Shown here piece by piece: positions 1-42,050 of a stretch of 64,000 nt of DNA. A program made the position numbers and the translations under genes. Below the pieces are notes generated by a model that was not told the origin of the DNA, did not search any database, and saw only the letters and a list, made by a program, of their open reading frames with translations. Within the stretch, counting starts at the first letter, position 1; every line of letters begins with the position of its first letter. This DNA is from Lota lota. Its lineage: Eukaryota; Chordata; Actinopteri; Gadiformes; Lotidae. Location: assembly GCA_026745465.1 (NCBI GenBank), contig JACYXH010000191.1, forward strand, positions 347,501-411,500. The letters are read 5' to 3'.

Positions 1-445
1 TCTCTCTCTACACATACCTCCTGCCTCTACATCTCTTTGTCTCTCGCTCTCTCTCTACAAATACCTCCTGCCTCTACATCTCTCTCTCTCGCTCTCTCTC
101 TACACATACCTCCTGCCTCTACATCTCTCTCGCTCTCTCTACAAATACCTCCTGCCTCTACATCTCTTTGTCTCTCGCTCTCTCTCTACAAATACCTCCT
201 GCCTCTACATCTCTCTCGCTCTCTCTCTACACATACCTCCTGCCTCTACATCTCTTTGTCTCTCGCTCTCTCTCTCTCTCTCTCTCTACAAATACCTCCT
301 GCCTCTACATCTCTTTGTCTCTCGCTCTCTCTCTCGCTCTCTACACATACCTCCTGCCTCTACATCTCTTTGTCTCTCGCTCTCTCTCTCTCTCTCTACA
401 CATACCTCCTGCCTCTACATCTCTTTGTCTCTCTCTGTCTCTCTC
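1..445. repeat. Pyrimidine-rich minisatellite
   Basis: A tandem array of roughly 40-50 base units alternates a variable (TC)n run with a constant block reading ACATACCTCCTGCCTCTACA or the close variant with ACAAATACC. About nine copies are visible, and the array runs off the left edge of the window. Open frames across it are only translations of the repeat. Confidence 0.9.
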
Positions 446-944
446 AATTCACAGCGTCCTGTTTGTTTTCAAATCTCTCATTCACATTCTCTCTCTAGTC
501 CTAAGAAGAATGACTACGGGAGGATGTTTGGGGGGGGGGAGAGAGTCATACACATGGATAGGCAGAGAAGATGAAGAATGGAGAGGAGAGATGAAGAGGT
601 ATGGAGAGAGATGAAGGGTGGAGGGAGAAGGAGATGTAGAAAAGAGAGAGGAACTAGGAAAGAAGGCAGCGAGAGGAAGCAACATGGAGGGATGGAGAGA
701 GGTGGAGAAGGAGGGAGGAATCGAGAGCGATAAGATACGGACCAGTGAGCAATGGAAAGAGCGAGAGAAAGGGGAGAAATGGGGAGAGAGGGAGTGATGC
801 AGGATTTGGAGGGAGATGGAGATACAGATATAATACTGAAAGGCAAAGTATCCACATGACAGATGGATGACTGTAGAGATGGGACATAGAGGATAAAGAG
901 TGTTGTGAGAACCAACTAAATGTTCAAAATAAGAAGGTGAGGAG

Positions 945-948
<4 letters not shown>

Positions 949-1024
<76 letters not shown>
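949..1024. repeat. (GA)n microsatellite
   Basis: An almost pure GA dinucleotide run of about 76 bases, inside a wider purine-rich stretch from about 530. Confidence 0.97.
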
Positions 1025-1028
<4 letters not shown>

Positions 1029-3103
1029 CCTGCTCTAAGAAGCTGACATATCTGTGTGGCGAGTAAGACAGATGCCTATCACTGACTGCTAGATACATTG
1101 ATTCTATTAAGATTCTATTTGACTACCAACTCATTAGGTATTCATAACGTCTTCATTGTTAATGTGGTTCATCTTATGTCATCATTAATGTTTGTTGTGT
1201 GTTGTTTTGTTATGTTTGTCCAATGCCTTGGCAATAGTGTTTCATTATGCATGCCAATAGAGCAAAATTTGAAATGAATTGGGAGAGAGAAAGGGAAGGC
1301 CATTAAAAGCGGTTGTGTCAGACAGAATGCACAACAGAACCCCTTCTCTCTAGCGTGGCCGAGGTCTGAGGAGAGGAGAGGAATAAAGATGAGAGGTGGT
1401 GGAGTGGGAGAGAGAGCACAAGGAGGAGCAGAGGAGGGGGTGGAGGAGCGGGTGGGGTGGGTATGGTGGCAGGGAAAGGTGAATGATTGAGGAACGCTTG
1501 TGTGGGAATCTGCAAACCTGTTCACTCTCACCCACAAACACAAATACACGCACACACAGAGCTCACACAAAAACAAACACATACCGGTTCCTGCATTCAC
1601 GCACACAGGGGCACACACAAACATGTACACAGAGGCACACACACAAACACACATACACATGAGCAGGCAAACACACATGCAGGCAAAGCCCGCATATGAG
1701 GAAGCAAACAAACACGCAGGCAAAAAAATACCCACGGCACAAACAAGAGCACAGAAATATATACTCACACACACAAGCATACACATGCACACACTCAGAG
1801 GCACACATAGCAAGGCAAACACCCACCTGGACCCACGCATGCACATCACACTTTGAGTAGTTACATTTGACAAGCTGTCTGTGAACTGAATTTCAGTAAG
1901 TAGTTCCACTGGTCAGGGAGAAAGAGACAGACATACAAACAGACATTTAGGCTGACAGACAGACAAGCTTGACTGAGAGAGAGAGTCACCAGAGGAGAGG
2001 AATTGTGCGATTTCAGAAAATCTAAAATAAGGGATTTTCTAACTGAAAAGTTGTATTGTGACAGACTAGAAGTTGTTCATGTAAAACACAGCATGATTCA
2101 TGCACAACTGCACGTTCCAGAGATGAGGGTTCTTGGTAGTAAAAGAGTGGCAGTAGTGGCACTCCATCAAACCCCGAGAGCTTTGTGATGTCAACATGGC
2201 GAAGAAGCCCTGCAGCCCGACGATGCTCTGGGATGGCAAGATAAAGGCGACTCCATTTTTCAATGTTTCAACATAGTTCCTTTTGATGAACCCTCCTTCA
2301 AACCTGTTCCCTGTCCCCAGCCTCACGGTCCTCTTGGCAAAGGACTGTTTGATGTGTATTTTATTGTCTTTGTTTTCTTTTAGTTGTTTTTTTTGTCTAG
2401 TCTATTTTGCGGCCCTCCAGTCACCCACAAACAAGACATTTTGCCTCAACCTTTTGATCTGCTTGGGAGGGGAACGGTGGAAGCATTGTGGGGGAGGAGG
2501 AGAGAAAGAGGTGGTGTGTGTGGGGGGAAAGGGGTTAATGGAAGTTGGGATTGGGTTCAAACCAGGTGATCGTGCGAGTCAGGATGAAGAGCTGAGGACA
2601 CTGAGCTTTTTGACGGTGTATCACGTAATACACGTGAACTGCAGTATTAAGGTTGTATGGAGTATTCTGTATATGTCGTACGCTTGAAGACTTAGCGTTT
2701 GTATATTTGAAAGTGTGCTGAATACGATTAAGCATTTGTTTTTCTATACAATAAGCATTACGTCATAATGCAATTTATATTGAGTGCTATTTGTTAGCAC
2801 CTCAACCAAGGTTTAACGAGGTGTAGTGGAAGAAATGTCCAGATCAAAGTGGCCGTGTAGCGAATGTTTAGGACAAAAAGGTTAAGCCAACAATGTGGGT
2901 TGTTCAACGTGTCCATGGTAAATATTTATACATTGACTATGAATTGAAATATAATGTTCAAATATTGAATTGGGTGAAATGCACTCTTAAGCAATGTGTA
3001 GATAATTTGTTTGACATTGTAAAAAGTGCTCATGTGTTGATGTACCCCAGCAGAAGAAAGGTGAGATTGCGTTGCAATTAGCAGTGTGGTTAAGTTGTAC
3101 ACC
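1025..3103. other. Flanking DNA, no gene seen
   Basis: No frame here shows a recognisable domain or a chain of plausible exons. A degenerate CA-rich stretch lies at about 1540-1840. The longest open frame, on the minus strand at 1169-1909, owes its length to that stretch and has cysteine- and valine-rich low complexity. Confidence 0.6.
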
Positions 3104-3470
3104 AAATGTTTAAGCTCTGCCAGAGCCAGTAGTTTATAAAGAACGAAAGAAGACTAACTGCATTTACAATCATTAATTTAGAATGCAGCTTTGCACACAC
3201 TTAACATGCATGCACACTCACATACAATACACACGCACACTTACATATGTATATATACACACACACTTACACATGTATACACACACAAATGTTTAAGCTC
3301 TGCCAGAGCCAGTAGTTTATAAAGAACGAAAGAAGACTAACTACATTTACAATCATTCATTTAGAATGCAGCTTTGCACACACTTATCATGCATGCACAC
3401 TCACATACAACACACACGCACACTTACACATGCATATACACACACACACTTACACATGTATACTTACACA
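3104..3470. repeat. 184-base tandem duplication
   Basis: Two direct copies start at 3104 and 3288 with AAATGTTTAAGCTCTGCCAG. Each carries about 100 bases of unique-looking sequence followed by a CA/TA-rich tail. The copies differ at only a few positions over the unique part, so the duplication looks recent. A CA-rich tract continues to about 3720. Confidence 0.9.
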
Positions 3471-4344
3471 CACTTCAAAATAATATACCGGTGCACACAC
3501 TTACACACACACCACTTACAAATGTATACACACACACTTACAAATTTATATCCACACTTACACATGCAAACACACACACACTTACAAACACACACGCACA
3601 CACCACACTTACAAATGTATATACACACACACACACACACACACACTAACACAAGTATATGCACACACACACACACACTTACAGATGTATATACAGACAC
3701 ACACACGTATACACACACTTACCATCCAAATCCCCCGAATGACACGCTTCTCTTTCGCCTCAGCATGTTTTCAGTCTCTTTCTGTCTGCCTCTTTGTCGT
3801 CTGTTTCCCTTCGCTCTCCTCTTATTGTGTCTGGAACGGCTGGATCCTCCACTCCCCTCTCTCCCTCTCCCTCCCTCTCTCGCTCTCGCCTGGCACTCCA
3901 GCTCTCAGCCTTCCTCCCTGCCTCTCTAGCTCTTCATCGGCTGTCTATAAATACTCCCTCACTACTCTCAGGTTAGCTTGCTACATGGGTGCTGCTGCTG
4001 CCCTGCGCTCTTCTTGTTTGTGTGTGTGCACGTGTGAGTGCGCGCGTGTGTGTGTTGTTATTTTCTGTTTACTTGCTTAGTTGTTGCTTCTCTACATCCC
4101 TGAAGAAGGGCTTTGCACCCATCTGTGCTCTCTTGCTTTCTCTGCACACATGAACCCACATAAATGACAACGCGTGTGTGTATGCGTGTGTGTAAAAGGT
4201 TAAATGAATAATAAGGGTTGTGTGATGTGATCCATTTTAACCTTTTAGTATGATGTATGGCCATGACTACTCTACTCCACTCTCCACTTAAGAGTCCTGC
4301 ACTTGTCGGTCGATCGAGTTACAAAATAAATAAAAAGCCAATTA

Positions 4345-4426
4345 CGCTGCGAGCAGGGTTCGAACCTGCGCGGGAAGATCCCATTGGATTTCAAGTCCAA
4401 CGCCTTAACCACTCGGCCATCGCAGC
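4345..4426 (-). tRNA. tRNA-Ser(TGA)
   Basis: The minus strand folds into a full class II serine tRNA of 82 bases. The acceptor arms GCTGCGA and TCGCAGC pair. The anticodon loop CTTGAAA, between TTGGA and TCCAA, gives anticodon TGA. A long variable arm follows, and the T arm GCAGG-TTCGAAC-CCTGC is intact. A-box and B-box internal promoter sequences are present. No intron is seen. It belongs to a cluster of three tRNA genes within 1.5 kb and looks functional. Confidence 0.97.
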
Positions 4427-5392
4427 TGTCGTCAGCGACCTGATAATTCACCAATATGTAGTGACATAATTTAGCACGTGTAACGTCATTTTTCTACTGT
4501 TAATTATCCTTTAATATTATCTATTTTGCCGATAGTACAGAACATGCCGTTTACTATGTGTGTTATCACGCGGAACATTCACATTCGTCGAGATCGTGTC
4601 ACTCACGTGACGCGAATTTAGCGCCAAAATTGCTGCGAGTCCAACAGGACTTCCTACAAAGAGGAAATAGCACCGGGTCCACACGTTTGAATAATGAATA
4701 AACTGTGGCGACACAAGGGAGACACTGAGCGGTAGCAAGATATAGCAGCAGCCGGTATGAAGTGTGCCCCTGGACGCGTGCAGGCATTCAGCGACGGTGG
4801 AGCTACGTTAAAAAGAAAATAGCAATTCAGCGTTTTAGTATTGCCGTTTTATCAACGAGGTTTTGCAAAGTAATACATGACTCCTATCAAAATAAACGCT
4901 TTAATTCTCTGTAGTTCTACGTGTTGTCGAATTATTCATTGCACTGAATTGAGTGTCTTACATTGCTGAAAGGTAGCCTACCTTGGCAGGACATCGTCAA
5001 CGACTAAAGGTTGACCCCAATAGTCCCATGTATCTGTCTAATGCGAACACGGCATAGCGGGCTGTTTGACTTACACCTTTCAGACCCACATCTTGTATGA
5101 AACAAAGTGCTTGCGAACCCACACATTTCGTAAAATATACTAAGCCCTTTCAGACCCACATATTGTATAAAACAGACTAAGTGGGGGAAACGCCACGTCG
5201 TAGAAGAACGTGATGAAGCTGTTCTCAAAATAATTTCTTACAGCATCGAATGCAGGAGGCTTGACGACGACACTTCCCGGTCTGAAGTAGGACTTTCTAG
5301 TAGGACCTGCGTGTTAAATGTTGTACGCCATTTTAACTTAACATCGACGCATAGCAATAGATTGGCGTCTTGAAACACACAACGGAGCACGT
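4427..5392. other. Spacer between tRNA genes, no gene seen
   Basis: No coding exon or other RNA gene was recognised. A short direct repeat containing TTTCAGACCCACAT occurs at about 5079 and 5149. Confidence 0.6.
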
Positions 5393-5464
5393 GGGGATGT
5401 AGCTCAGTGGTAGAGCGCATGCTTCGCATGTATGAGGCCCCGGGTTCAATCCCCGGCATCTCCA
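5393..5464 (+). tRNA. tRNA-Ala(CGC)
   Basis: This is a 72-base alanine tRNA gene. It starts GGGGATGTAGCTCAGTGG and has an anticodon arm CATGC-TTCGCAT-GTATG, giving anticodon CGC. The T arm is CCGGG-TTCAATC-CCCGG, and the acceptor ends in CATCTCC plus A. All four stems pair, with one G-U pair in the anticodon stem. No intron is seen, and it looks functional. Confidence 0.97.
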
Positions 5465-5787
5465 TCTTTTAACTAGCCCAAAGTCGCTGTAAGGAAATAA
5501 ATAGCCAGAAAAACACCTTACAGGCAGTTAGATATTTGTGGATTGAAGTACTGTAGCTAACCCGGATGCTCTCCTCAGTTGAATACATCGGTATGCTGTT
5601 TTTAACCATCGTTTTTGAGCATCAGCAGCTAATTTGCAATCCAAGTAATCCTAGTTATTGCAATAAACTAGCTACGTTGTTTGGTTCGGGTTTGGTTGTT
5701 TTATATAAATAGACGTATAGGCTACATTGAAAAAATTGAATTAAACAAAATCATAGAAGGAATAAGCATGTGTTTAATGAAAAGCTC

Positions 5788-5860
5788 TGGTTCCACTGGG
5801 GCTCGAACCCAGGACCTTCTGCGTGTAAAGCAGACGTGATAACCACTACACTATAGAACC
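5788..5860 (-). tRNA. tRNA-Val(TAC)
   Basis: The minus strand gives a 73-base valine tRNA with acceptor arms GGTTCTA and TGGAACC. The anticodon stem TCTGC/GCAGA encloses TTTACAC, giving anticodon TAC. The T arm is CTGGG-TTCGAGC-CCCAG. The B box is intact, no intron is seen, and it is the last gene of the local tRNA trio. Confidence 0.97.
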
Positions 5861-8800
5861 ATTTACAGTGATGCACTAGGTGTCCCTATCAGAACATCAT
5901 CTATCACAGTAAATCTGATTGGGCAACATATGTAGGCCTATATACTGTACAACACACGTATTCAGTAAAAGAAAAAAGACAAGAACGCCCACAGACGATT
6001 GGATTGATGTATGTAAAGATGTCACAGAGGTTTATCTTCGATTCAGCCAGATTAAATTGAAGAAGCATGGAACTTGATAGACGACACTTGAGTCGCCCTT
6101 ACTGTTAAATATCTTTGTATCAATATAAAGGTAGAATAATAATACAAAATCAGACACAAAAAGTGAATACATTGCTCTTACTGCATCACCAGATACGTTT
6201 GCAGGGTCTGTTGGGTCAAGTAGTTGTTTAAAGGTATTCACTTCAGCAGTGATTCCCAACATCTGACTTAAGGTGTACCATTAAATTGATCAAGACGTTT
6301 CGTGGACCATCTCAAATGCCAATGGTAAAAGATAGAAAATCCACACTGCGGCTGAGGAAAGTGCCAGCGCCCCCTTTGCACACAATTATTACTGCAAGAA
6401 GACCTTGGCCAGTGTGGGAAACAGTGGAAAGAAAGTCAGCAACGCTGCTTATGCTACCAGTATGTTTATTTAGAAAACACAAATTAACACAAAAACATAA
6501 ATGGAAAACATTCCAATGGAAAACATGATGGATAGGGTTACACTATTTTTGAAATTATAACAAGCCCTAATATTATATTTACTGAACAATATTTATTGTA
6601 TATTTATTTTCAATTATCTATATTCTTTTTTATTTTTTGTAAATGTGCCTATTTCAAAAACAAAACCCCACGTACCACCTGCAGTCCTCTCGCGTACCCC
6701 AGGATGAAAAACACTGCGCTGCACAAAATGTAGTGGATTGAATATGGTACAGTTGACCAATATCGCCTCTAGATGTCGCCCTAGTACTTCTGTAAATCGT
6801 TGCAAAGGGGTTGCGCTGTGATTAAACCATAGGCTTAAACTCCACATTAATGTTGACGGGAAACCTAAATCTGGCAGTTGTCCTCAACATTCCCTTCACA
6901 AATATCTTTATTTTTGTATTGGATTATATCGTTTTTTGGCAAATTTATATTTATCCTTCCGTCTACTGTTAACTGCAAAACAGCAAAATGAGGCTCTCGG
7001 GTTTATTCGCAAATTACATAAAACAAATTGTGAAGAATAGGCGGTGCTATATACACAAATTGTGATCCATATGCCGATTACCAATCCGAGTCAAAACGTT
7101 ACTATTGACACTGAATATATATATGTATATATATATTATGTAGGCCTGATATCCATTTTTGTGTTGATTTATTTATATTCCCTCAAAGTCATTATCTCAA
7201 AAGCACCTTCCACCCAATTAAGGACTAAACAATCCACTAAAAAGGAAATAAGGAAATGAACACACTTCAAGATATAGTTCAACTTTATAGGTCTTTAATT
7301 CAGGTAAATCTTAGATTTTCTTACTGTGTGGCTAAAAATCTGCCTGTGGTTTAAGATATTCTCACTTAATCCAACTACTTTTAAGTATACTTTTGAATGT
7401 AATAACAGTGGTTTGTCATCTTGAAAAATTTACCAAAAACGTGCATGCATTTGGACTCCAAGATTTCTCAAATCACTGGCAGAGTTCTAGAGTCAAGATG
7501 ATGCAGAATGGGCATCCAGTTTAATTAAAATATGTCATAATACAACAATAAAAATAAAATATTTAAACAGCATCAGGTCAGCCTTGCGTCATTGTATGGT
7601 TTTATAGTCTAGTAAATATGTGGGCATACAAAAACAAGTTGGCAAATGAAAAGGTGTTGATATAAATACAGTGATAAGTTACATGAGGCAATGGGTACAG
7701 TAGATGTGCAAATGGATCCGATGTTTGAGAGCGACACAGTGAGAGACACAGTGAGGCGGTCTCTAAAACAAAGCTCACAGCTCGACCTCCATCTTCTCGA
7801 CCATGGAGACCATGCCTCTATTATTATCAAATACCTGGACTCACACCAACAGCATTTCAGTTACAGAGTTGAACACAAACAAAAACAAGAAATGATCGGA
7901 TGGTTTGTTTGAGCCTTTAAAAATAACCTGTGATTTGGGCCATCCATGACATTTGCTTTTAGTGTCGATTACTCTTAAAGAAAATTAAATAAAACCATAA
8001 ACCTGTCAAGAAGTAATTAATGTTGAAATAAACGCTTCTTATATACTTTGGCAGTTATTTTCATATTTTTCAATGAACTGAGATCATGCATCCAGGACGT
8101 AACCCACCCCCATAGTTTTAAAAAGATGTTTTAAACTACCAGCTACTAGTCATATACTGGGCAACGAAACGGACAGAACGGACGTGAGAGCATTTTACAC
8201 TTATCACTCATAAGACACAATTTCTCTCTCAACGGCAATCTTTGCAGTTAAAAGAGCCGCTTGGCAAAAATGGATGACGATAACAGTATAGGCTAGCATT
8301 TTCCAGGAATGCTCATTGTCTTTTCCTCTCCCTTCTTCCTAACACCAGCGGTGAACTCGGAAGGAGATGCTTAACAGCCACTCAGTCATGAGGCCATCTT
8401 TAATGGGACAGGTGCCATGCAAAGGAGACTGAAACAAAAAGGAGTTCAAGGTCCAGGTATCCCTTTAGGTGAACACAATTCAACACATCATAGGAAACAG
8501 GACAAAAACAACCTGATTTAAGGCACGAGTGTGTAAGACCAAGGGTTGGGTATTGTATTGCACCTCTTGGTTGCAACCAGGCGTTGCGACTACATTGTTT
8601 ATAGAGCTGTACAGCCCCGCTTAATATTTGTACATTTTTAACACTATTGGTTAGAAAATAACAGCTTATCTCTACAAAAGTAGAGGAATAATAATTAAAA
8701 GAAGCGAACAAAGTTATATATATATATATATTCTCTGATGTTCTACATAATATTGAAACAGTATTTAGAAGTGTCCTTGCAGGGAGAAGGGGGAAAAGAG

Positions 8801-9057
8801 AAGGAAATCAGTTTCAGAATAAACAAGATGAAAGACAAAAAATATCCAGCAAATGAAACCATGAGCTGGCATTGGGGATCATTTCACCTCCAAAACAAAG
8901 AGCAAAAGTAGGTCCCTGCGCCAGGTCCTCAAGCCCCACTTGTACCCGGGTAATCCGGTTTTGACACAGTAAAGTGGCTGCCCAGCCTGTATTAGGTCCA
9001 AATCTAGCCGAGTCACGAGGCGCCAGGTAATCCCAGTGGTTGGAAGGCCCGGGTCCA
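5861..9057. other. Flank and probable 3' UTR of the ARID gene
   Basis: No coding exon was recognised. The part next to 9057 is expected to be the 3' UTR of the minus-strand ARID gene. A minus-strand ATTAAA poly(A)-signal variant lies at 8399-8404, about 650 bases past the stop codon; it is a candidate end only. An (AT)n run lies at about 8715-8731. The plus-strand open frame at 7691-7912 matches nothing I know. Confidence 0.5.
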
Positions 9058-27630
<18,573 letters not shown>

Positions 27631-29026
27631 TGCAGTTCTACATTCCCCTATTCCTTCCCCGAGCTCCCGATCAAGTTACACAGCCGGGTACCCACCAGCA
27701 CACAAACAAATGCACTAGAAGAAAAGCCTTCTTTTTTTGTGAAAATAGGACAGGATCTAGGTGTGGCCAAACTTTGCGAGAGTATAACTTATTGTTAATA
27801 ACAAATTTGATATATTTAAAAATGACGAGATGTTGACCAATCGATACGTGATGATTACTAAAGCTCCAAAAATAATCCCACATATAAAGCAAGCCCTACG
27901 ATACAGAGCAGTGCCTTTTTTTAAAGGTAGTAATATTGAAAATTGTTGAACTGATCCGAGCATTCTGTGTGTACTGAGCATGCGTGAAACCAACGCGTGG
28001 CGTTGATTTTGACCATTCCCTAATCCCATCGCAAACTCAAACCATGTCAATCTTCCTCAACAGCTACACCACCATATGCGATGGAAATATACCACGTCCA
28101 TGCAGGGATTCCATCAACGATGCAGTGTTTGTAAGATTAGCTCTGACAGTGACGCTAGTCATCGATATGCCATTGCAATATTGTTGCAACGCAAATGTAA
28201 ACCTATGGTGCAAACCCAACGAGAGACAGGTCTAGTATGTACCGAAGAGCCTTACAAAATAAAATAGCACGCATACACAACCAGGGTACATTATATATAT
28301 GTGTCTATATATGTGTGTGTATATATATACACATTACATGTATGTATATATATATATAGTAATATACATATCATTTGCATTAGCCTATCTGCTTTTAAAA
28401 TATATTACAAATATGAAAAATATATCCTGAGCTCCACAACAAAACGCTGTGTTTTTACTATCCCGAAACGCTCATTATCTTGCTTCATGTAGAGGAAAAG
28501 ACAGACTAATTAAAATACACTGCATAAGGGCACTTAAACCAAGTGATCACATACCTGCACTTTCATGCTTTCGCCGATGTGTGGCGCGCACACGTGTTTC
28601 ATTCTACACTGACTGCACTTATGAGGTTTTACTCCACCATCAAACTCGTTTCCTGGCGGGTCTAAACAAAGACATGTTAAAAGCAAAGGAGAATTTATTT
28701 AAAGGGGTTGGTGCCGACATAAAAGCTACTGGTAAAAGAATAACGACTACCTTCCTTTATCAATTGTGTTGATCGCGGATTGTCCAACACGGTTTACATT
28801 GTCTACCTCTACAGTAATACGGATCAGTAGGCTGTTAAATAAAATAGATAGGCAAATTAAAAAGAGACTCAGGGAATCAGGAAGTGCTCTCAGCTGGTGG
28901 GGGGAAGGGGTAGAGGAGACCAAGTTAACTACACGATTACACGATAGGTCTACTCGTTTAAAGTGGGGTTTGTAACAGCAGTGGGAAGAAAAAAGAACAT
29001 GGGTTATTATTGGAATGTATATGTAT

Positions 29027-29090
29027 CTATGTATGTATGTATGTATGTATGTATGTATGTATGTATGTATGTATGTATGTATGTATGTAT
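29027..29090. repeat. (TATG)n microsatellite
   Basis: About 15 tandem copies of the tetranucleotide GTAT. Confidence 0.95.
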
Positions 29091-30592
29091 ATATATATGC
29101 CATCTATATTCATCATGGAAGATGCATATTGATTACGAGCAGTGCAGGGTCAAACAATGCCTCCACACAACTATACAACTTCATAAGCAATATCTTTAAA
29201 TTTGCATCAGAATCAAATCTCATGGTCTTGTTAATTTACGTATCGGCTACAAATAATATGAGGTGTATTGTATTAACCCTCTGAAGCCCACATCATAATT
29301 AAGAGAATATCCTGGATGATAGCCTCATCCAGACGGCGTTACATGGAATTATTGTTCTACGTGGGTACATTTGATCATTAATGTACCATAAATGTATGAA
29401 CATATGGTGTCAAATTAAAACAACAATACTTAGTCATTGGGTGAAAAGTCACACTCCACAAAAGCCTGCATACTTTTTTTTACATGTATAAAAATAACAT
29501 GCAAAGAAGAAAAATAAATTTGAAATCCTAGCCAAACTAACCCAAGCATTCATCTGTTTGGGAGTCAAAGTCACATAAAGAACACAGACCGCATCAGGAG
29601 TAAAGTGTTTTCAAGTGTAAATATCTTATCCAACTATCAGCCACAAAGCCACATTTCTCTAGTGGAGTTTAAAGCCTAATAGGTGGACAGCCTGTAATTT
29701 GATACCCAATGACAATAGGCCCAATAATAGGAATCAGAGAATATGTATTTCTATATTCATGAACACTGTTGGATCTGATGAAGATAAAGATGGCCATATC
29801 ATCAGTGTGTTTGTGTGTCTCTGTCCATGTGGGGAATGAGATAATAGCCAGTCAGCACTTTTCATCCAATATTTAATATTTGATTTCAAATATACATGAA
29901 CAAAACCCCAAATCTGACCGCAGCTCACATACTTTATGCATGATACATCTAATAAAAAACAAGTTGAGGACTTCAACTAGCAATGCATGCCAAGAAGTTG
30001 TATAACGTCAACCATCAGTGCATAAGCTTTACCCTAACTTACATCCATCATTACATACACACATTCAAACATGCCATCATAACAATGAACAAGGCGCTGA
30101 GGCCTCACCCAGTAGCCTGTCCTAGAACTCCACCCACTTGTTACAAGCGTTAGAGAGCAGGAGAACAGTGGGGCAACCCTGAATCTGACATAACCAAGCC
30201 TAGTGGGCAGGTAGATTAAAATCCAATCCACCTCTTACTCAGAGCATAGCATCTAATCCTCATAATTTTCCATATTAACCCGATTGTAAACTTTATAAGC
30301 CTTATAGTAAAATAGAAATATATATATATTCTATGAATATTCTTCAAGATAATTACCTCTGTAATGTATTTCAAGACTTGTGTGTTGAATTTCAATTTGA
30401 GAACCCAAAGATAACATGAACTGTATATTAATTAAAACGTGTTCTATTTAGATTGCAGCAGTGATATATACAGTATATAAAGGTTATAACCTACTGACTA
30501 ACACTCCATTGGTAAGCCTACGCCTGCTGAGTTCCAGGCCAGGATTATGGACAACAAAATTCCAATACAAAATATCCCTTGAGGCAGATTTT

Positions 30593-30605
30593 GGCCCCCT
30601 GGTGG
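30593..30605 (-). promoter_or_regulatory. Candidate CTCF site
   Basis: The minus strand reads CCACCAGGGGGCC, matching the CTCF core CCASYAGRKGGC. It lies between the ARID gene and the hexokinase gene. Motif match only. Confidence 0.35.
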
Positions 30606-31187
30606 CAGCAACGCTACACTGCAGTAGTGGATATTCGAAGGTGTAATAAAGCACGGATATAACAATGTAACAAAATAATGGAAATGACAATAACAAACAC
30701 AAGGCAGTGGACAGAATCACAAACCCTTTTTTTTCAACTTGGTAAGTTGTAACTTGGTCTGACAAAAAGGTAAAGTCTGTTAATAAATCATTTGGATGGC
30801 AGTGTAAAACTAAAAAGAATGCTTCTGAAATGCCTGATGTCTGAAATCTCTGAAGACTTTTATGAAAAATAAAAATAATAACAAATGTAATCAAAGATAA
30901 AGTGAGTTCAGTGTTTAGTTTCAGGGCACATTGAAGGAGGGCTGCTTTAGGCAACATCAGAACACAGCTTGGAGGTTTTAATAATTACTTTCAGGTTTAG
31001 TCAGCATAGGGGAGTTACAGAGCTACCCTGCTGCCCTTTAGCACCGCGTCCATTGGGACCCCAACCCACAACCATATGCATATAAAGCATTCCTGTTTAC
31101 AAACCAACCTCATATTAACAGCAGAAAATCACCAACATCCCCGCAGTCTTTCCCCCCCCCCGAGCCCTGTGCATGTCTCGGAGGCCT

Positions 31188-41234
<10,047 letters not shown>

Positions 41235-41954
41235 CTGATGGGCAGCAAGACAGGCCATCGGTTAGTTACAGGGTTAGTTCCTTCGTAGGATTGAAAATCG
41301 TTCACATGAATGACGGATGTAAAAATGTGCCATTAGGCCTACATTAACTTTGAATATAGAAATAGGTCTACATGGAACCAGTAATGCAGTAGGCCTATTC
41401 CAAGTGTAGGCCTAATGGAGCTTTCCCACTAGATGTATAAGACATATGCCTACACTAGCCGACACATATAAGACACTTATATCGACGTGTTGGGGGAATG
41501 GAAGATAATGGCGGTGAAAGCTGTCTCTAGGCCTCTTTTCGTCACTCAGATGACTACATTACATTTCTTAATTGGGACATTTCATGGGGTCATGGAAAAA
41601 AAGGGTAATATTATTATTCACGCAGGCTATAATAATTAGTAGCCTAATTACACACACTCCTTCACAATATTGATATGAACTTTAAGGAAAAATGGAAATA
41701 GAAACTCTCTCTTACTATGTGTGTTTAACTGAAACACACAAGACCGGTCCCTGTATGAAACTGCAGGTCTGAAAGGAATTGACACACCTTCTAGTCCAGA
41801 ATGAAAGTATCTCTCAGCTGTGAAATATAACAATGAAGCCTAAAACAATCGCAGACGACCAAACGACTTGAATATGGGCCTATAGCCTTAATTGAAACAA
41901 ACGTGTCAAATTGTAAGCGATATCAATGAACACAGAGTGAAGGATATTACTCAC

Positions 41955-42050
41955 CTCAGTTTGCTCGGACCTGCGCTTGTGGATGCTGTGGACTTCTACT
42001 AAACGAGTTTTATTCAGACAGTGCACAGCACACACCCACTTCTCTAAACT
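41955..42050 (-). other. Noncoding first exon of the hexokinase gene
   Basis: The minus strand has a strong donor, GAG followed by GTGAGTAAT, at 41955 and no ATG upstream in the nearby sequence. The first coding exon opens with the start codon right at its acceptor, so a separate 5' UTR exon is needed. The upper end is an estimate. Confidence 0.55.

Larger units (their letters stand above)
27631..31187. other. Intergenic DNA between the ARID and hexokinase genes
   Basis: No exon of a second hexokinase half and no other gene was recognised. It includes the upstream region and probable 5' UTR of the ARID gene on the left, a GTAT repeat at 29027-29090, and the hexokinase 3' UTR on the right. 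A minus-strand ATTAAA lies at 30977-30982, 206 bases past the hexokinase stop. Confidence 0.6.

Noticed and set aside
7691-7912. 73-codon plus-strand frame in the left flank
   Set aside because: Ordinary amino-acid composition, but no known motif, no neighbouring exons and a length expected by chance.
27631-31187. Search for a second hexokinase half downstream of the first
   Set aside because: No [19 protein letters not shown] or NTEWG-type coding block was seen on either strand. The 157-codon frame at 30484-30957 shows no hexokinase feature.
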